DNA of 64,000 bases from Perkinsus olseni (lineage: Eukaryota; Perkinsozoa; Perkinsida; Perkinsidae): assembly GCA_013115135.1 (NCBI GenBank), contig JABANP010000080.1, positions 97,686 to 161,685 on the forward strand. Direction: 5' to 3'. The position numbers and the translations under genes were made by a program. The notes beneath the pieces were generated by a model. The model ran no database searches. It saw nothing but the letters and a program-made list of their open reading frames with translations, and was not told the origin of the DNA. Shown here piece after piece: positions 11,407 through 21,952 of this stretch; within the stretch, counting starts at the first letter, position 1, and every line of letters begins with the position of its first letter.

Positions 11407-11997
11407 ATGTTTGTTCAACAGAGCGCCCCCGACTTCGACTTGGTTGCTTGCATGCCCGATGATTCCTTCAAGCATGTGAAGCTCTCCGACTTCAAGGGCA
11501 AGTATGTCGTTCTCTTCTTCTGGCCCGGCGATTTCACTTTCGTCTGCGCCTCTGAGGTGATTGGCTTCCATGATAAGATGGCCGAGTTCGAAAAGCGCGG
11601 TGCCGTCGTTCTTGGATGCTCCACCGATTCAGCCGATGTCCACAAGGCCTGGAAGCATACTGAGAAGAAGAATGGTGGTATTGGAACTCAGCTTTGCTAC
11701 CCCATGCTCTCTGACCACACTCAAAAGGTGTCTCGTGAGTATGATGTCCTGCTCGAGAACGATGGTGTTGCTCTCCGTGGCGTCTTCATCATCGGCAAGG
11801 ACGGCACCGTCCGCTCTGAGATGAGGAATGATCTTCCTCTCGGTCGTAACGTCGATGAGGTTCTCCGACTTCTTGATAGCGTCATCGAGACCGATGAGCA
11901 CGGTGTTGTCTGCCCCATGAACTGGCATAAGGGCAAGGATACTATGATCCCTACCACCGAGGGTGTTGCTGATTATCTCCTCAAGCATACCAACTAA
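11407..11997 (+). CDS. 2-Cys peroxiredoxin, intronless copy 3
   Basis: 196 residues, differing from copies 1 and 2 by one conservative change (Val to Ile at about residue 181, in TMIPTTEG). Catalytic Cys47 and Cys169 are kept. It lies 1,453 bp after copy 2, with nearly identical flanks on both sides, so this unit spread by DNA-level tandem duplication. No frameshift or stop, which argues for selection or recent duplication of all copies. Confidence 0.97.
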   Translation: MFVQQSAPDFDLVACMPDDSFKHVKLSDFKGKYVVLFFWPGDFTFVCASEVIGFHDKMAEFEKRGAVVLGCSTDSADVHKAWKHTEKKNGGIGTQLCYPMLSDHTQKVSREYDVLLENDGVALRGVFIIGKDGTVRSEMRNDLPLGRNVDEVLRLLDSVIETDEHGVVCPMNWHKGKDTMIPTTEGVADYLLKHTN

Positions 11998-12863
11998 GCT
12001 ATACACTTTGGTGGATTATTTTTACTGCTTCTTCTGTTGGTGCCTTCGAGCTCAGGCATTCGCATATTGTGCGTTTCTCTTCTATTTAATCGAATCCTTG
12101 TGTGCATCTCATCAATGGAGGGGACGGTGTGGCGTGTGAGGCTCGTTTCCGGGTTAACTACGTCACTGTTCTTAGGCATGTGCCAACGACAGTCTCGAGT
12201 AGTTTCGACTCATTTTTGGGATCTTGTTGATGTGGTTGCTGTCTATTGTATGTTCTCCGCAGGAACTCGTGAAGCTCTTCAACCGCCGAGGTACCAGGCT
12301 GTGGGAGATCCAGGTTGGATAGGCTTCCACAAGTTTTCGCTATTTTCTGAGTGACGACAACTTCTGCTGCTGCTGCTGCGGCGGCGGTCTCACGAGAAGC
12401 ATCCTCTCCGTTCTCTCTTGTTGAGCGGCGGTGGCTGTTGTGGTGATTCCAGGTGTACTATGTCTCATCGATCTGAGCACGGGGACTACGCAAGTCTTCT
12501 CGGCTTCTCCGCGGGTACAGCCGAAAGCACTGCTGTCTACTCACAGTCCCGCCCCTACAGTGCGGCGGCACACGAGCCGTTGTCTTCCTCAACGACGAGC
12601 CCGTCATCTCGCGTCAATCGAGCTCCTATCGGATTTCTTCACGCTTAGACCTTCTACAATGATCACCGATCCCTCCTCATCTGGCTCGACGTGTTGGGGG
12701 AGACTGTTTGTGTCATGATCCGCGCGGAATAAGCTTAGCTTGAAGATCCACTGGTTTGCAGTTCGCTCGTGCATCAACATTCTCAATCGTTGATAAATGG
12801 ATCGGACACTCGATTATTGTCGTACATTTCTTCTGCTCAGTTACTCGATAAGTTTTATTCTCA

Positions 12864-13454
12864 ATGTTTGTTCAACAGAGCGCCCCCGACTTCGACTTGG
12901 TTGCTTGCATGCCCGATGATTCCTTCAAGCATGTGAAGCTCTCCGACTTCAAGGGCAAGTATGTCGTTCTCTTCTTCTGGCCCGGCGATTTCACTTTCGT
13001 CTGCGCCTCTGAGGTGATTGGCTTCCATGATAAGATGGCCGAGTTCGAAAAGCGCGGTGCCGTCGTTCTTGGATGCTCCACCGATTCAGCCGATGTCCAC
13101 AAGGCCTGGAAGCATACTGAGAAGAAGAATGGTGGTATTGGAACTCAGCTTTGCTACCCCATGCTCTCTGACCACACTCAAAAGGTGTCTCGTGAGTATG
13201 ATGTCCTGCTCGAGAACGATGGTGTTGCTCTCCGTGGCGTCTTCATCATCGGCAAGGACGGCACCGTCCGCTCTGAGATGAGGAATGATCTTCCTCTCGG
13301 TCGTAACGTCGATGAGGTTCTCCGACTTCTTGATAGCGTCGTCGAGACCGATGAGCACGGTGTTGTCTGCCCCATGAACTGGCATAAGGGCAAGGATACT
13401 ATGGTCCCTACCACCGAGGGTGTTGCTGATTATCTCCTCAAGCATACCAACTAA
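12864..13454 (+). CDS. 2-Cys peroxiredoxin, intronless copy 4
   Basis: 196 residues with one Ile-to-Val change (LLDSVVETDE) relative to copies 1-2. Catalytic cysteines intact. It lies 1,457 bp after copy 3. Its 3' flank follows the shared sequence for about 150 bp, then diverges into the leader of the fifth, intron-bearing peroxiredoxin only 172 bp after this stop codon. Confidence 0.97.
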   Translation: MFVQQSAPDFDLVACMPDDSFKHVKLSDFKGKYVVLFFWPGDFTFVCASEVIGFHDKMAEFEKRGAVVLGCSTDSADVHKAWKHTEKKNGGIGTQLCYPMLSDHTQKVSREYDVLLENDGVALRGVFIIGKDGTVRSEMRNDLPLGRNVDEVLRLLDSVVETDEHGVVCPMNWHKGKDTMVPTTEGVADYLLKHTN

Positions 13455-13626
13455 GTTATACACTTTGGTGGATTATTTCTACTGCTTCTTCTGTTGGTGC
13501 CTTCGAGCTAAGGCATTCGCATATTGTGCGTTTCTCTTCTATTTAATTAAGTTCTTGTGTGTATCTCATCAATGGAGGGGATGGTGTGGCGTGTGAGGGA
13601 TTATTTTTTCCGGCTCCAAACTCCCT

Positions 13627-14350
13627 ATGCTCATCCAGAAGCAAGCTCCGGGCTTCGACATGCTGGCTTGCATGCCCGATGACTCTTTTCAGAATGTTAA
13701 GCTCTCAGACTACAAGGTAGCCCGCTTTCTGGGTTGTGATGAAACATGTTTTCCTTCTTCAGGGCAAATACGTAGTCTTGTACTTTTACCCGGCGGACTT
13801 CACGTTCGTTTGTGCTTCGGAGACCATCGGTTTCCACAATGCTATGACGGAGTTCTCGAGCCGCAACTGCGTTGTAGGTGTAGACGAGCTACCAACCTGT
13901 CAGTTTCCTCGCCGTAGGTTTTGGGGGCGTCGTGTGATACTCAGCACGTCCACAAGGCGTGGAAGAACACCGACAAAAAGCTCGGTGGACTGGGAACTAA
14001 GATCAATCACCCTATCATAGCTGACCACAACAAAGTGAGTTAACGCCGACTGGTTGAATTAACGGTTCTCAACTTGCCAGGATCTCGCCCGCGCCTACGA
14101 CGTCTTGCTCGAGGCTGAGGGCCTGGCGGTGCGTGGCGTGTTCATCATCGGCAAGGACGGCGTGGTCCGCTGTGAGATGAAGAACGATCTTCCGCTGGGC
14201 CGCAATGTTGAGGAAGTTATTCGCGTGCTTGATACCGTCATTGAGACTGACGAGCACGGCGTTGTGTGTCCTGCTAATTGGAGGAAGGGCAAATCTACCA
14301 TGGTGCCCAGTACCGAGGGCGTCGCGGATTATCTAGTGAAGCACACTTGA
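13627..14350 (+). CDS. 2-Cys peroxiredoxin with three introns (divergent paralogue)
   Basis: Four exons join cleanly: 13627-13716, 13763-13873, 13918-14034 and 14081-14350. GT-AG introns are 46, 44 and 46 nt. The 195-residue product keeps Cys47 (YPADFTFVCASE) and the resolving Cys in HGVVCPANW, with GGLG and a C-terminal DYLVKHT. It is clearly related to, but more divergent than, the four intronless copies (for example MLIQKQAPGFDML at the start). Because it keeps introns while its neighbours have none, it may represent the older form from which an intronless copy arose through mRNA. Same strand and direct neighbour of the array. Confidence 0.95.
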
Positions 14351-15002
14351 TGCTAGGTTAGCCTATTTGCTTTTTTGATTCTCGTGGTCAACCTACGGGT
14401 AGCTCTCATGGCAGCAGGATTGTGTTGTGTTTTACCACCGGGGCACTTGTCTCACCCGCAGCACGGAATTGTTGCTCACCACTGTTGCTACGACATGCCC
14501 GCGCAGGGTATCATAGACAATAGTCGACGGTCGGGTAGATTGCTGGTTTGCAACGCTTCTCTCTACCGCGTATCGCTAGTGTGAGAGCTGCAAGCTCAGG
14601 CGAATGACAACACCGCACACGGTTATAACGCGAGGGCAGATACTTCGAGCCAGCTTGGACCGAAGAAAAATGTACGCCGGACACAGTATGCGACGCACGT
14701 AATGACTCCGGCTCGAACTGCATTTTCAAACACACGTGTATTCTGAGACAGGTTGTATTTGGTTGAGACGCGAGGTTGAATGTCTCAGCCGCCTCACACA
14801 CCCCATAAATTCACACCACGCATTTTGGATTTCTGGACGAGCTCGTGGACAAGTCGACTCGGTGAATCGTTCAGGGGATTGCTGGGCGCTGTGTTGAGTT
14901 ATTCAGTCAGTCCAAATCGAGCGGATGCAACACACCGGACCGTCTCATTCCCACTCGACAAAGTTCACTCTTTGCCCTGCTACCGAAACACTGCCTCCGT
15001 CA
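14351..15002. other. Intergenic, no gene seen
   Basis: Short overlapping frames on both strands but no domain, conserved motif or convincing splice pattern. Confidence 0.5.
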
Positions 15003-15272
15003 TCACGGCGCCACACGTGGCTGAGTTTCATCGTGCACTACTGCGAACTCAAAAAACGTGAGCCAGCAAACATCTAGAATGAATGAGGTCATGAAGACGC
15101 AGGCACTTGATGAGTTGTCGTTAAAGAGTTTATAGTGCGATATGATGCACCGGGTGGCCCAAATGGCCAGGTAGTTGATGATCTTCAGTGCATGGCATAT
15201 CTGAACAGCAGTCCAAGGCTCACAATCAGCGATGAGGGAGCATAAGAGACGCCCGATCGACATGAAGCACAA
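15003..15272 (-). CDS. Possible membrane-protein exon
   Basis: Minus-strand open frame with hydrophobic, Cys-rich sequence (CHALKIINYLAIWATRC and SSACVFMTSFILDVCWLTFF) that would form about two membrane helices. It lies just downstream of the minus-strand gene at 15.2-17.0 kb and may be its C-terminal exon or a separate small gene. No family recognised. Confidence 0.3.
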   Translation of the reverse strand: MCFMSIGRLLCSLIADCEPWTAVQICHALKIINYLAIWATRCIISHYKLFNDNSSSACVFMTSFILDVCWLTFFEFAVVHDETQPRVAP

Positions 15273-17020
15273 TCATCTGATTGTTCAGTCTGCCCAACCT
15301 GAGCCGAGATCCACAACCACTCACTCCAGCGGGCGGCATGCCGAAGAGGTTGGTGGTCGCGAAAGGGTTCGGGGCAACATTTATGTTCATCGGCTGAATG
15401 AGTGGTGAGTTATTGAGGCCCTGTGGAGGGACCTGCTGTTGCCTTGCCAGAGGTGAAAACCGGGGGAAGGCTGATGACACCTAGAAGCACGAACTCATAT
15501 AGCAGGTCTAGAAGAGAAACCAAAATCTCACCGGCTGAGGAACTTCACCGCCGTCATGGTTCGGTAGTTTCACAAGTCTGAAAAACCACTACTAGGTGCT
15601 CGCTTGGCGGGCCAGGCTCACCCTGCTCTGATCACTTCCGGGTCTACGTGGATGGCTGAAGTGCTGTAGGAAGCGAGATGGTGTTGACGCTGTGCTACCC
15701 CTTGGGCAACTGAGTGGCTCATTAGCGTGCCGAGGTCGCGCATTTTTCTCACCTTCAGTATTGTGCACCTGCTGCATTACACGTTCGTCATTGGCATCGA
15801 TCATCGTCCGGAAAGCCAGGGGGCTGAGAAGTGGCGCTGTGGCAGTCAGGGTACGGGTGAGGCTAAAGTTTACCAGACCACTGCCGTCTTGGTTGCGGGC
15901 CCGATTGCCGTGGTGGTGAGGGTGATGGGGTTGTCCTGAAATAACAGCACAGACTCGATAATCTCTCAATGCTCAACTTCAACCACTCATTGCGAAATAC
16001 CACAGCACCCTCCCCAAAACAAAGTGGCCTAAGCACACTTACCATGATGGCCTCTATGCTGGGGCGGCTGTTCAGACGTCGGCGGTGTGTATCTTGGGCC
16101 CCTGCCGGCAACTACGAAAAGAGAGGCTCATTTCACCGGAGCACCACGTTGATGGGAGGAATTACCTGGGCTCGGGTTCCCGAAGGAAGCATATTGCTGT
16201 TCAGCCATTGGAGATGATACGTACGGGCTTTGGTACATGTAGTAGTTGCCGCTGCCGATCGACATGCTAGTAGTGGCGTCAACAAGCGTCTTGTGGCTAC
16301 TCCGAGCCGCGTCGATTATGTCGGGGATGTTGGGCGGAAATGGCCCACTTTGTGAGAACTGCCTTATCATGCCCACCGAGCTATCGGCGGTTAGACCAGC
16401 AGAAGACAAGTTAAAGAAGTTGTAGCTGCCGATACTAGCAGCACTCGCACTCTTCACGAGGCCGCTGGCCGTGGCGTGGTTGAAGCTGAGCGCTGGATGA
16501 GGACATGGTGCAGCACACGGCATAGTTATAGTATTGGACAACCTGAAGGGCAATGCGCCATCAACACCGCCCCGAGCAAGTTCTTCAGGTTTCATGAGAT
16601 GACTCATGACGAGCTTACTGTTGTTCTTGCTGGACTGCTCTTCCCTCCAGTTGATGCCATCTTGGTATCTCGAACGATTGAGTCACCTTCTTCATTTTCT
16701 TCCAGCCTTTCTTCGGAGACGAGTAGCGATGAGGAAACTTCTCATTCCACGGCGAGTAACTCTTGAACCAATCATTGGGGTCATCATACCTAGCGTTATT
16801 GCACAGAGGTCATAATTCTCACTCAAAGACTGATCGATACTACTCATAGAAGCTCACTTGGCAGGCCGTGGCAAAGCGCTCGTCGAACGGAGAGAAGGCT
16901 TGGAAATGACGAGGCTTCTGAAGAGAAGGAGACGATCGCCTTAGAATGTCACGAGTTGTAGTGCTATGAAAATGGATACCGTCCCAGTGAAACTCTTCGA
17001 GCAGGATTCCGATTTGAGTT
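15226..17020 (-). CDS. Multi-exon protein, Ser/Pro/Gln/Asn-rich, unknown
   Basis: Exons can be linked in frame on the minus strand: one near 16.84-17.0 kb with EEFHWDGIHFHSTTTRDIL and ending SFYE; a GT-AG join to DDPNDWFKSYSPWNEKFPHR and a basic KKGWKKMKKV segment; a join at about 16.55 kb to a long Ser/Ala/Asn-rich exon (PNIPDIIDAARSSHKTLVD, then SIGSGNYYMYQSP); a join to THRRRLNSRPSIEAIM; then exons near 15.8 kb and 15.3-15.48 kb (SPLARQQQVPPQGLNNSP). The C-terminal half looks disordered. No known domain. A tRNA-Tyr lies just upstream on the same strand. Start not resolved. Confidence 0.5.
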
Positions 17021-17058
17021 GTACATCTGGGGTACTGTAGGACGTTCGTGGGCAAAAG

Positions 17059-17141
17059 TCCGGCAACCCGGAATCGAACCAGGGACCATCCGATGACTAT
17101 TCCACTACAGTCGGACGCTCTACCAACTGAGCTATTGCCGG
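17059..17141 (-). tRNA. tRNA-Tyr (GTA) with a short intron
   Basis: Reads on the minus strand as a full cloverleaf: acceptor CCGGCAA paired with TTGCCGG, D-arm TAGCTCAGTTGGTAGAGC, anticodon stem TCCGA/TCGGA, anticodon GTA, and T-arm with the B-box GGTTCGATTCC. About 10 nt (TGGAATAGTC) sit after position 37, where eukaryotic tRNA-Tyr genes carry their intron. Discriminator base A. Confidence 0.95.
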
Positions 17142-17830
17142 TCTGCAAAAATACTGCTACTTCTCTTTTCGCCAGATCCAACTACAACTTACCCTCGAAT
17201 TCGCTCTCACTCCCCTCAGCCTACCACCCTTGCGGAAGGTTTTGGCCACCCAATCGTCACTCCACGGCGACACAGGATAATAACTGCAGGGAAAGATGAA
17301 TCTGGTGCGCGCGTCACCAAGCGAGTGCCCAACCCCACCTTCCCCACTGCCCTTCATAAGTCTTCAGATATCTCCGCCGTCGCACGCCCGAAAACTTGGA
17401 CTTGCCTGCAAAAAGAGCGCAAAACTTATACCTGCTGGTTTCCGTGTGAACCCGGACCAACCTTTCCGTCCTTTGCGGCTCTTCTTGCTACCGACCTGAA
17501 ACCTCGCTCATAGATCAGCGCACTTTGATCTCGCCAGACCCCACCCTTCGGTTGCTGGCCTCCTCTATTTCTCCGACCCAGGGTCTGTAGGCTGCGTGAC
17601 TCTGAAAGGAGGGGTCCCACGGACTGTAAGTTGATACCCTTTTCGAATCCTCATGCCCCATGTAACTAGCACAATGCGTCCGTCAGCGATGAACGCGGGA
17701 GAGGAGAGCCTTACGATGGGAACTGGGCGTCAAATGGATCGAAGGCCTGGAAGGACTCTCTTATCGATTGCCCGATTCTTGACTGATTGTTTATCTGATT
17801 TCCACCATGGCCGCCTTCACCGGCCACTAC
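17142..17830. other. Intergenic, no gene seen
   Basis: Between tRNA-Tyr and the end of the His-rich gene there are only short, overlapping, compositionally random frames. Nothing can be supported. Confidence 0.45.
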
Positions 17831-20406
17831 CTAGGTGACTTCTACCTGCTTTCGGACCGCCTTGTCCCTTCTCTGTTGCTCCTGTTGTCTTTGCCTTCTC
17901 AACTTCCTGTTCGTTTCCCCGGCTTCCTCAAGGTGTTCCAGGTCGCTCTGTTCACCCATAAAGTGCTTCTTTGGCACCGAACTCAGCTTAAAGGAAGCCT
18001 CTTCGAAACTCAATCCGTGTGCGGACCCGATAGACGCTTGTGAAGCGCTCGCTACCAACCCCGTCTCCGCAGTCTCCCACTCCTCCCTCTTCTTATAATC
18101 ATTCGAACGGTGATGGTGGTGGGCCTTTCCATGATGATGGGGATCATGTGGATGGTAGGCATGGCCGTGATTATGATGATGCTTTCGCTGAACTTGTCGT
18201 CTATGTTCATGCTTCTCATGCTGCACATCGGCGGCCGTGATGGTCGACTCCGCAGCATTCGTAGCCTCGGGCAAACCCTTGCTCCTATGACCTAAACCAA
18301 CCAACTCTTACGGCAGCGAGAGGTGTCAGAAAGAAAACGTTTACCTTTCTTATGCCTCTTCTTGTGGCCTTTCGGTCCCAAGCTAGGGTCTCTACTATTT
18401 GGGATGTCGATAAACTTATCATGAGGAGCGTGCATGACTGGCCTGTACTGATGGTCCATGAGATGGTCCTGACCCCCGTTATGAAAGGTCTGCTGCCTTC
18501 CCTCCCTTGCCAGGCATAATAAAGCAGGAAAATCCTCCACCGCCGCATTTGGAATTGAGCAACACCGCACTAAGATGAGCGTACTTGAAATTGAGCTTGC
18601 ATTTCCCCCAACTTTTCATGTCACGCTCGCTGCTGCTGCTGCTGTAGCACTTCGAACTCCTGCACTATCCGGTCCAGTTCTGGTGGGGACTCAGCTACCT
18701 TCTCCTGGGGTACTGGAGCACTACGCTTTGGGACACCAATGAGGCTGCCCATCTCTGCTCCTGAGCTGGGCGTCCACGTCCTTGTTGGCCTCGAGAAGTT
18801 GCCTCTCAGCCTCCAAAGCTTCCCTCAACTCCTCAGTGTGGTCATCAAGGGAGAGACACTCAAGAACTTCCTGAGAGGCAGGCATGCCCTCATACCACAC
18901 CATCCCCAAACTCACCGCTTCTCCCGTTACGATGTTGGGACGGGCGAGCAGTCTGAGGACCTCCTGGTAGGAATCCCAAGTAACTTGAGCTATCCTCTCG
19001 GTAAAATCTGACGGAACTCTTGAGCCCACCATCATCCTTACTTTTACTACTACCCGTACACTCCCTCATGTGCTTCTGCGAGTGGCCAAATTGGGCTCTC
19101 AAGGCCTCCAGCTTGTGGTCAAATACCCTCCGTCTGGTGGCATCCAAATCAAGCTGGTCAATGCTCTTCCGCAGCTCCACGAGAGGAGGGATCTCATCAA
19201 CCTCACAAGCACCATCCAGGGAGGCGAATGAAGGCGTGAGCCAAAACTTACATTCGGGGATCGCTTCGCTCCGCTGCCAGTGCTTGAATTGACACTACTT
19301 CCCCTCGAGTCCTCATCCACCATCGCCCTCAGCATAGCCGTCAATCCTCCCTCCCCAGCGACGTCCGCCATCCTATTTTCGTGAGGCCCCGGCGGAGGAG
19401 TCAGCGGCCCAGCTGTTGCTGAAGATAGCGCTGTCCCGAAACGGAGCAGGAGGCAGGGGCCGAAAGGCAGCTTCCGTAGTCGACATCATCGCTTGCATGG
19501 TGATTGCCAAAGCTACACTCTCCCTTGCTACATTAACAACCCAACAGTGATAACAATAGTCAGTCCCCACCACGGACATCCCCAGTCGATCACGACTAAC
19601 CATGGCATCCCTTCTCGCGGTGTCCAAGACAATCGTTCAAGTTCCAGGCAGGCGGCCGGGAGTGGCCTGCAGCAGCAAGTCCCCTCGGCGCCTCCTGCTG
19701 GCCTGCCTACCTTCACCAGCAGCTCAATGGCCCTCCTCTGACTCTCGTCAAGATTCGCCACTCTCTCCCTCAAGGCCCTCTTATGGTCTTCCAGCTTCTC
19801 CTCCAGCTCAGCCGTCCGCCGTTCGAACTGCCAGCACAACCATCGGTTCGTCCCGTCGTTCCCCCGTACTACATCCTCCTGCATGCTCCTCATCCTGGCG
19901 GTTCTCTCCTCAACACACCACTCATTAAGTTCCTCTCGCATCCTCTCCTGCTCCGCTCTCATCTCCTCTCCAAGTGCTTCCAGCCGTGTCCTGAACAACT
20001 GCACTGGAAAGCCCCTCCCCGATCCCTACCCCCGCCCCAGAATTACTCCCGCATGGTGATGATACTATCCTCAACTTCCGCCTGCCGCTGCCGCCTTTCC
20101 TTGTCCACTGCCTCCAGCCTAGCAGCCCTCACCTTCTCAACTTCTTCCACAGCGAGACAGACCGACGCTACCTAAACTACCACGCCGTCCAACCCAGAGC
20201 TAGCCCGAACCTAGTACATCGTGGAGACTCCTAATGGCCCTCCATTCTTCAACAGCCATCCTCGTCCACTCTCTCATAAGATCCTCGTCACTATCCTCTC
20301 CAATAAGGCAGCACTGGGCACCTGCATCGCTCCGCTCGCCAATCGCTCCATTCGGGCCAGCACCACTCTGTTGATGTGCTTCAGGAGCCGATTGAGAACA
20401 ACCCAT
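17831..20406 (-). CDS. Coiled-coil protein with acylation-type N-terminus and His-rich tract
   Basis: A multi-exon minus-strand gene. The proposed start gives MGCSQSAPEAHQQSGAG, which fits N-myristoylation at Gly2 with a palmitoylatable Cys3. Downstream exons are heptad-rich: EAVDKERRQRQAEVEDSI, then RLEALGEEMRAEQERMREEL and ERRTAELEEKLEDHKRALRE near 19.7-20.0 kb, RKSIDQLDLDATRRRVF near 19.15 kb, and EELREALEAERQLLEANKD near 18.8 kb. The C-terminal exons carry KKRHKKG and a His tract (KHHHNHGHAYHPHDPHHHG, then AHHHHRS) before a basic Gln/Arg coil ending KQVEVT. A membrane-tethered scaffold with a metal-binding His tract is plausible but inferred. That the coiled-coil and His-rich parts are one gene rests on an open in-frame join near 18.6 kb. 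Exon edges are approximate. Confidence 0.55.
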
Positions 20407-20513
20407 GAAAAATAGAGACTGCCTCCAGGATTCGGCGTTGTTACTTTAGCGCTCGCCCCGGTGATCGATACCGACTCCAACGCAAGACGACTGACGCTCA
20501 CACTATATAGAAA

Positions 20514-21191
20514 TCAGTCACGATCACCCAGGTTGATAGTATCGCCAAACTTAGCGTAAAGAACCTTCTTCAACTCACGCATCTCCTCCCTGAAAACATC
20601 ATCGCCTCTACCTCGGGCGTGAAGGAGCACCCATGTACTACTGTATGGCATCGCTCTTCTGCGTCAGTCGGTCCATCTCCGCACTCAGTTCATCCTGATG
20701 ACAACCACCCTAGCGGCTCCTCCCTCCGCGGCCCTCCACTCACCTTCTTGTTCTCAACATTCTCCAAGGCTTGGTCCTCGTCAACAGGGACAAAACATTC
20801 CCCAACGCTCAACCTACACCAAGACCTCTACACCCGATGTGACAGGTGGTGTTGCCTACATTAGACCATCATCATCCATGCACAGCTCTACCTCCTCTAC
20901 CGCACTATCGCAAAGCTTCAGCTTCTCCTGAGGTACACTATCCCTTTCATTCACGGGAAGAAAATGATCTACAGTTTCCCTTCTGCGGCAAAAGGAAACC
21001 CGTCCATGATTTTCTACCCGCAATATGATTTCTAGTGTAACCAATACTACCTTCAACTGCAGCATTTCCTCCTCCATCTCCTCATACGTCTGGTTGAGTC
21101 TGCTGAACCTATTAATGCGGAGCTGATCGTCCATGGTGACATCTATGTCACCAGTGGCAGCAGCAGCAGAAGCAGCAGTAGCCGTTGACAT
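20514..21191 (-). CDS. PFDN4: Prefoldin subunit 4
   Basis: Five exons join without a frame change: 21191-21051, 20927-20860, 20813-20744, 20694-20642 and 20589-20514, with GT-AG introns of 123, 46, 49 and 51 nt. The 135-residue product has the beta-class prefoldin layout: N-terminal helix (DVTMDDQLRINRFSRLNQ), central hairpin with the DDDGLM and VGECFVPV strands, and a C-terminal helix ending LKKVLYAKFGDTINL, the hallmark PFDN4 tail. Prefoldin is a hexameric co-chaperone that passes nascent actin and tubulin to the CCT chaperonin in the cytosol. Length matches the family. It lies head to tail with the coiled-coil gene downstream. Start chosen as the ATG nearest the domain; 23 further codons are open upstream but look non-conserved. 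Confidence 0.95.
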
Positions 21192-21411
21192 TATCAAGAG
21201 AGCAGCTGAAGGGGTTCCCATAACTCCTCTCGCACGCAACAGCAGGCAACTAAGATTCATGCAAAATCGTCATAAGACATGTAACGCTTCAAACCGCGGT
21301 ATACCAACATCAACACCAACCTCAGCCAAACCTTCAATTATCGAATTAACTCGATCTAAGCTGCTACTCTTGAGCGCTGAAGGCGGCTGTGCCACCTGAA
21401 CCGAGACGCTC

Positions 21412-21918
21412 CTAGGAGGGAGAGGTAACGCTGCAGCTCACTTGCACAGACTTCCTCGATCCTTCATGCTCCTCCCCACTGGTCCTTTCGTTCCATCCAC
21501 TTTCGTCTCCATCAACCTTGGGCATCTCGAGAAGCGGATCCCTAGAGTCCGGTCTGATCTGAACCACACATAAATGCACCTCTGCCGAGACCCGCACTGA
21601 TCACTTGTGGACCACCGGCGGCTGCCAATCGACCCGCGGGCCTCTTCCCACGCGGAACTGCAGTGAAGGGATGGACAGGCCCGGAGAAGCCCTGAGGAAA
21701 AGTTCAAGAGAACAGGTCTCGTTCGACCACAGCGCAGTCTGGGGGCGGGCGGGATAACGCCGCCATCGTTCACAAAGTAGCATGGAAGGCCCATGAGCAG
21801 TGAGCTGTCTGTTGGCGCGATTAACAACCTGTATTACTTCTTCGTTATAAAGACCTAGACGCAATGCTAGCAGCTCCCGCGTCGTCTTCGCAGGGACTGC
21901 AAAGCCATCCCTACTCAT
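21412..21918 (-). CDS. Small protein, unknown
   Basis: Minus-strand frame starting MSRDGFAVPAKTTRELLALR and continuing as a helix (NEEVIQVVNRANRQL), followed after at least one intron by a second coding-like stretch (AEVHLCVVQIRPDSRDPLL, then a Glu/Lys-rich tail). One in-frame stop separates two parts, presumably inside an intron that could not be placed with confidence. No domain recognised. It sits between the EF-hand gene and PFDN4 on the same strand. Confidence 0.4.
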
Positions 21919-21952
21919 GACCTCGGATCCCTGAGGGGTGGCACGTACTCCA

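Larger units (their letters stand above)
8300..13600 (+). repeat. Tandem array of peroxiredoxin units (about 1.45 kb period)
   Basis: Gene starts at 8323, 9954, 11407 and 12864 give steps of 1,631, 1,453 and 1,457 bp. Coding regions are nearly identical and the spacers between copies 2-3 and 3-4 match over their length, including the conserved leader and a 6-bp hairpin about 80 bp before each ATG. The sequence upstream of copy 1 is different and resumes identity at TGCTCAG, marking the left edge of the array. Confidence 0.93.
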
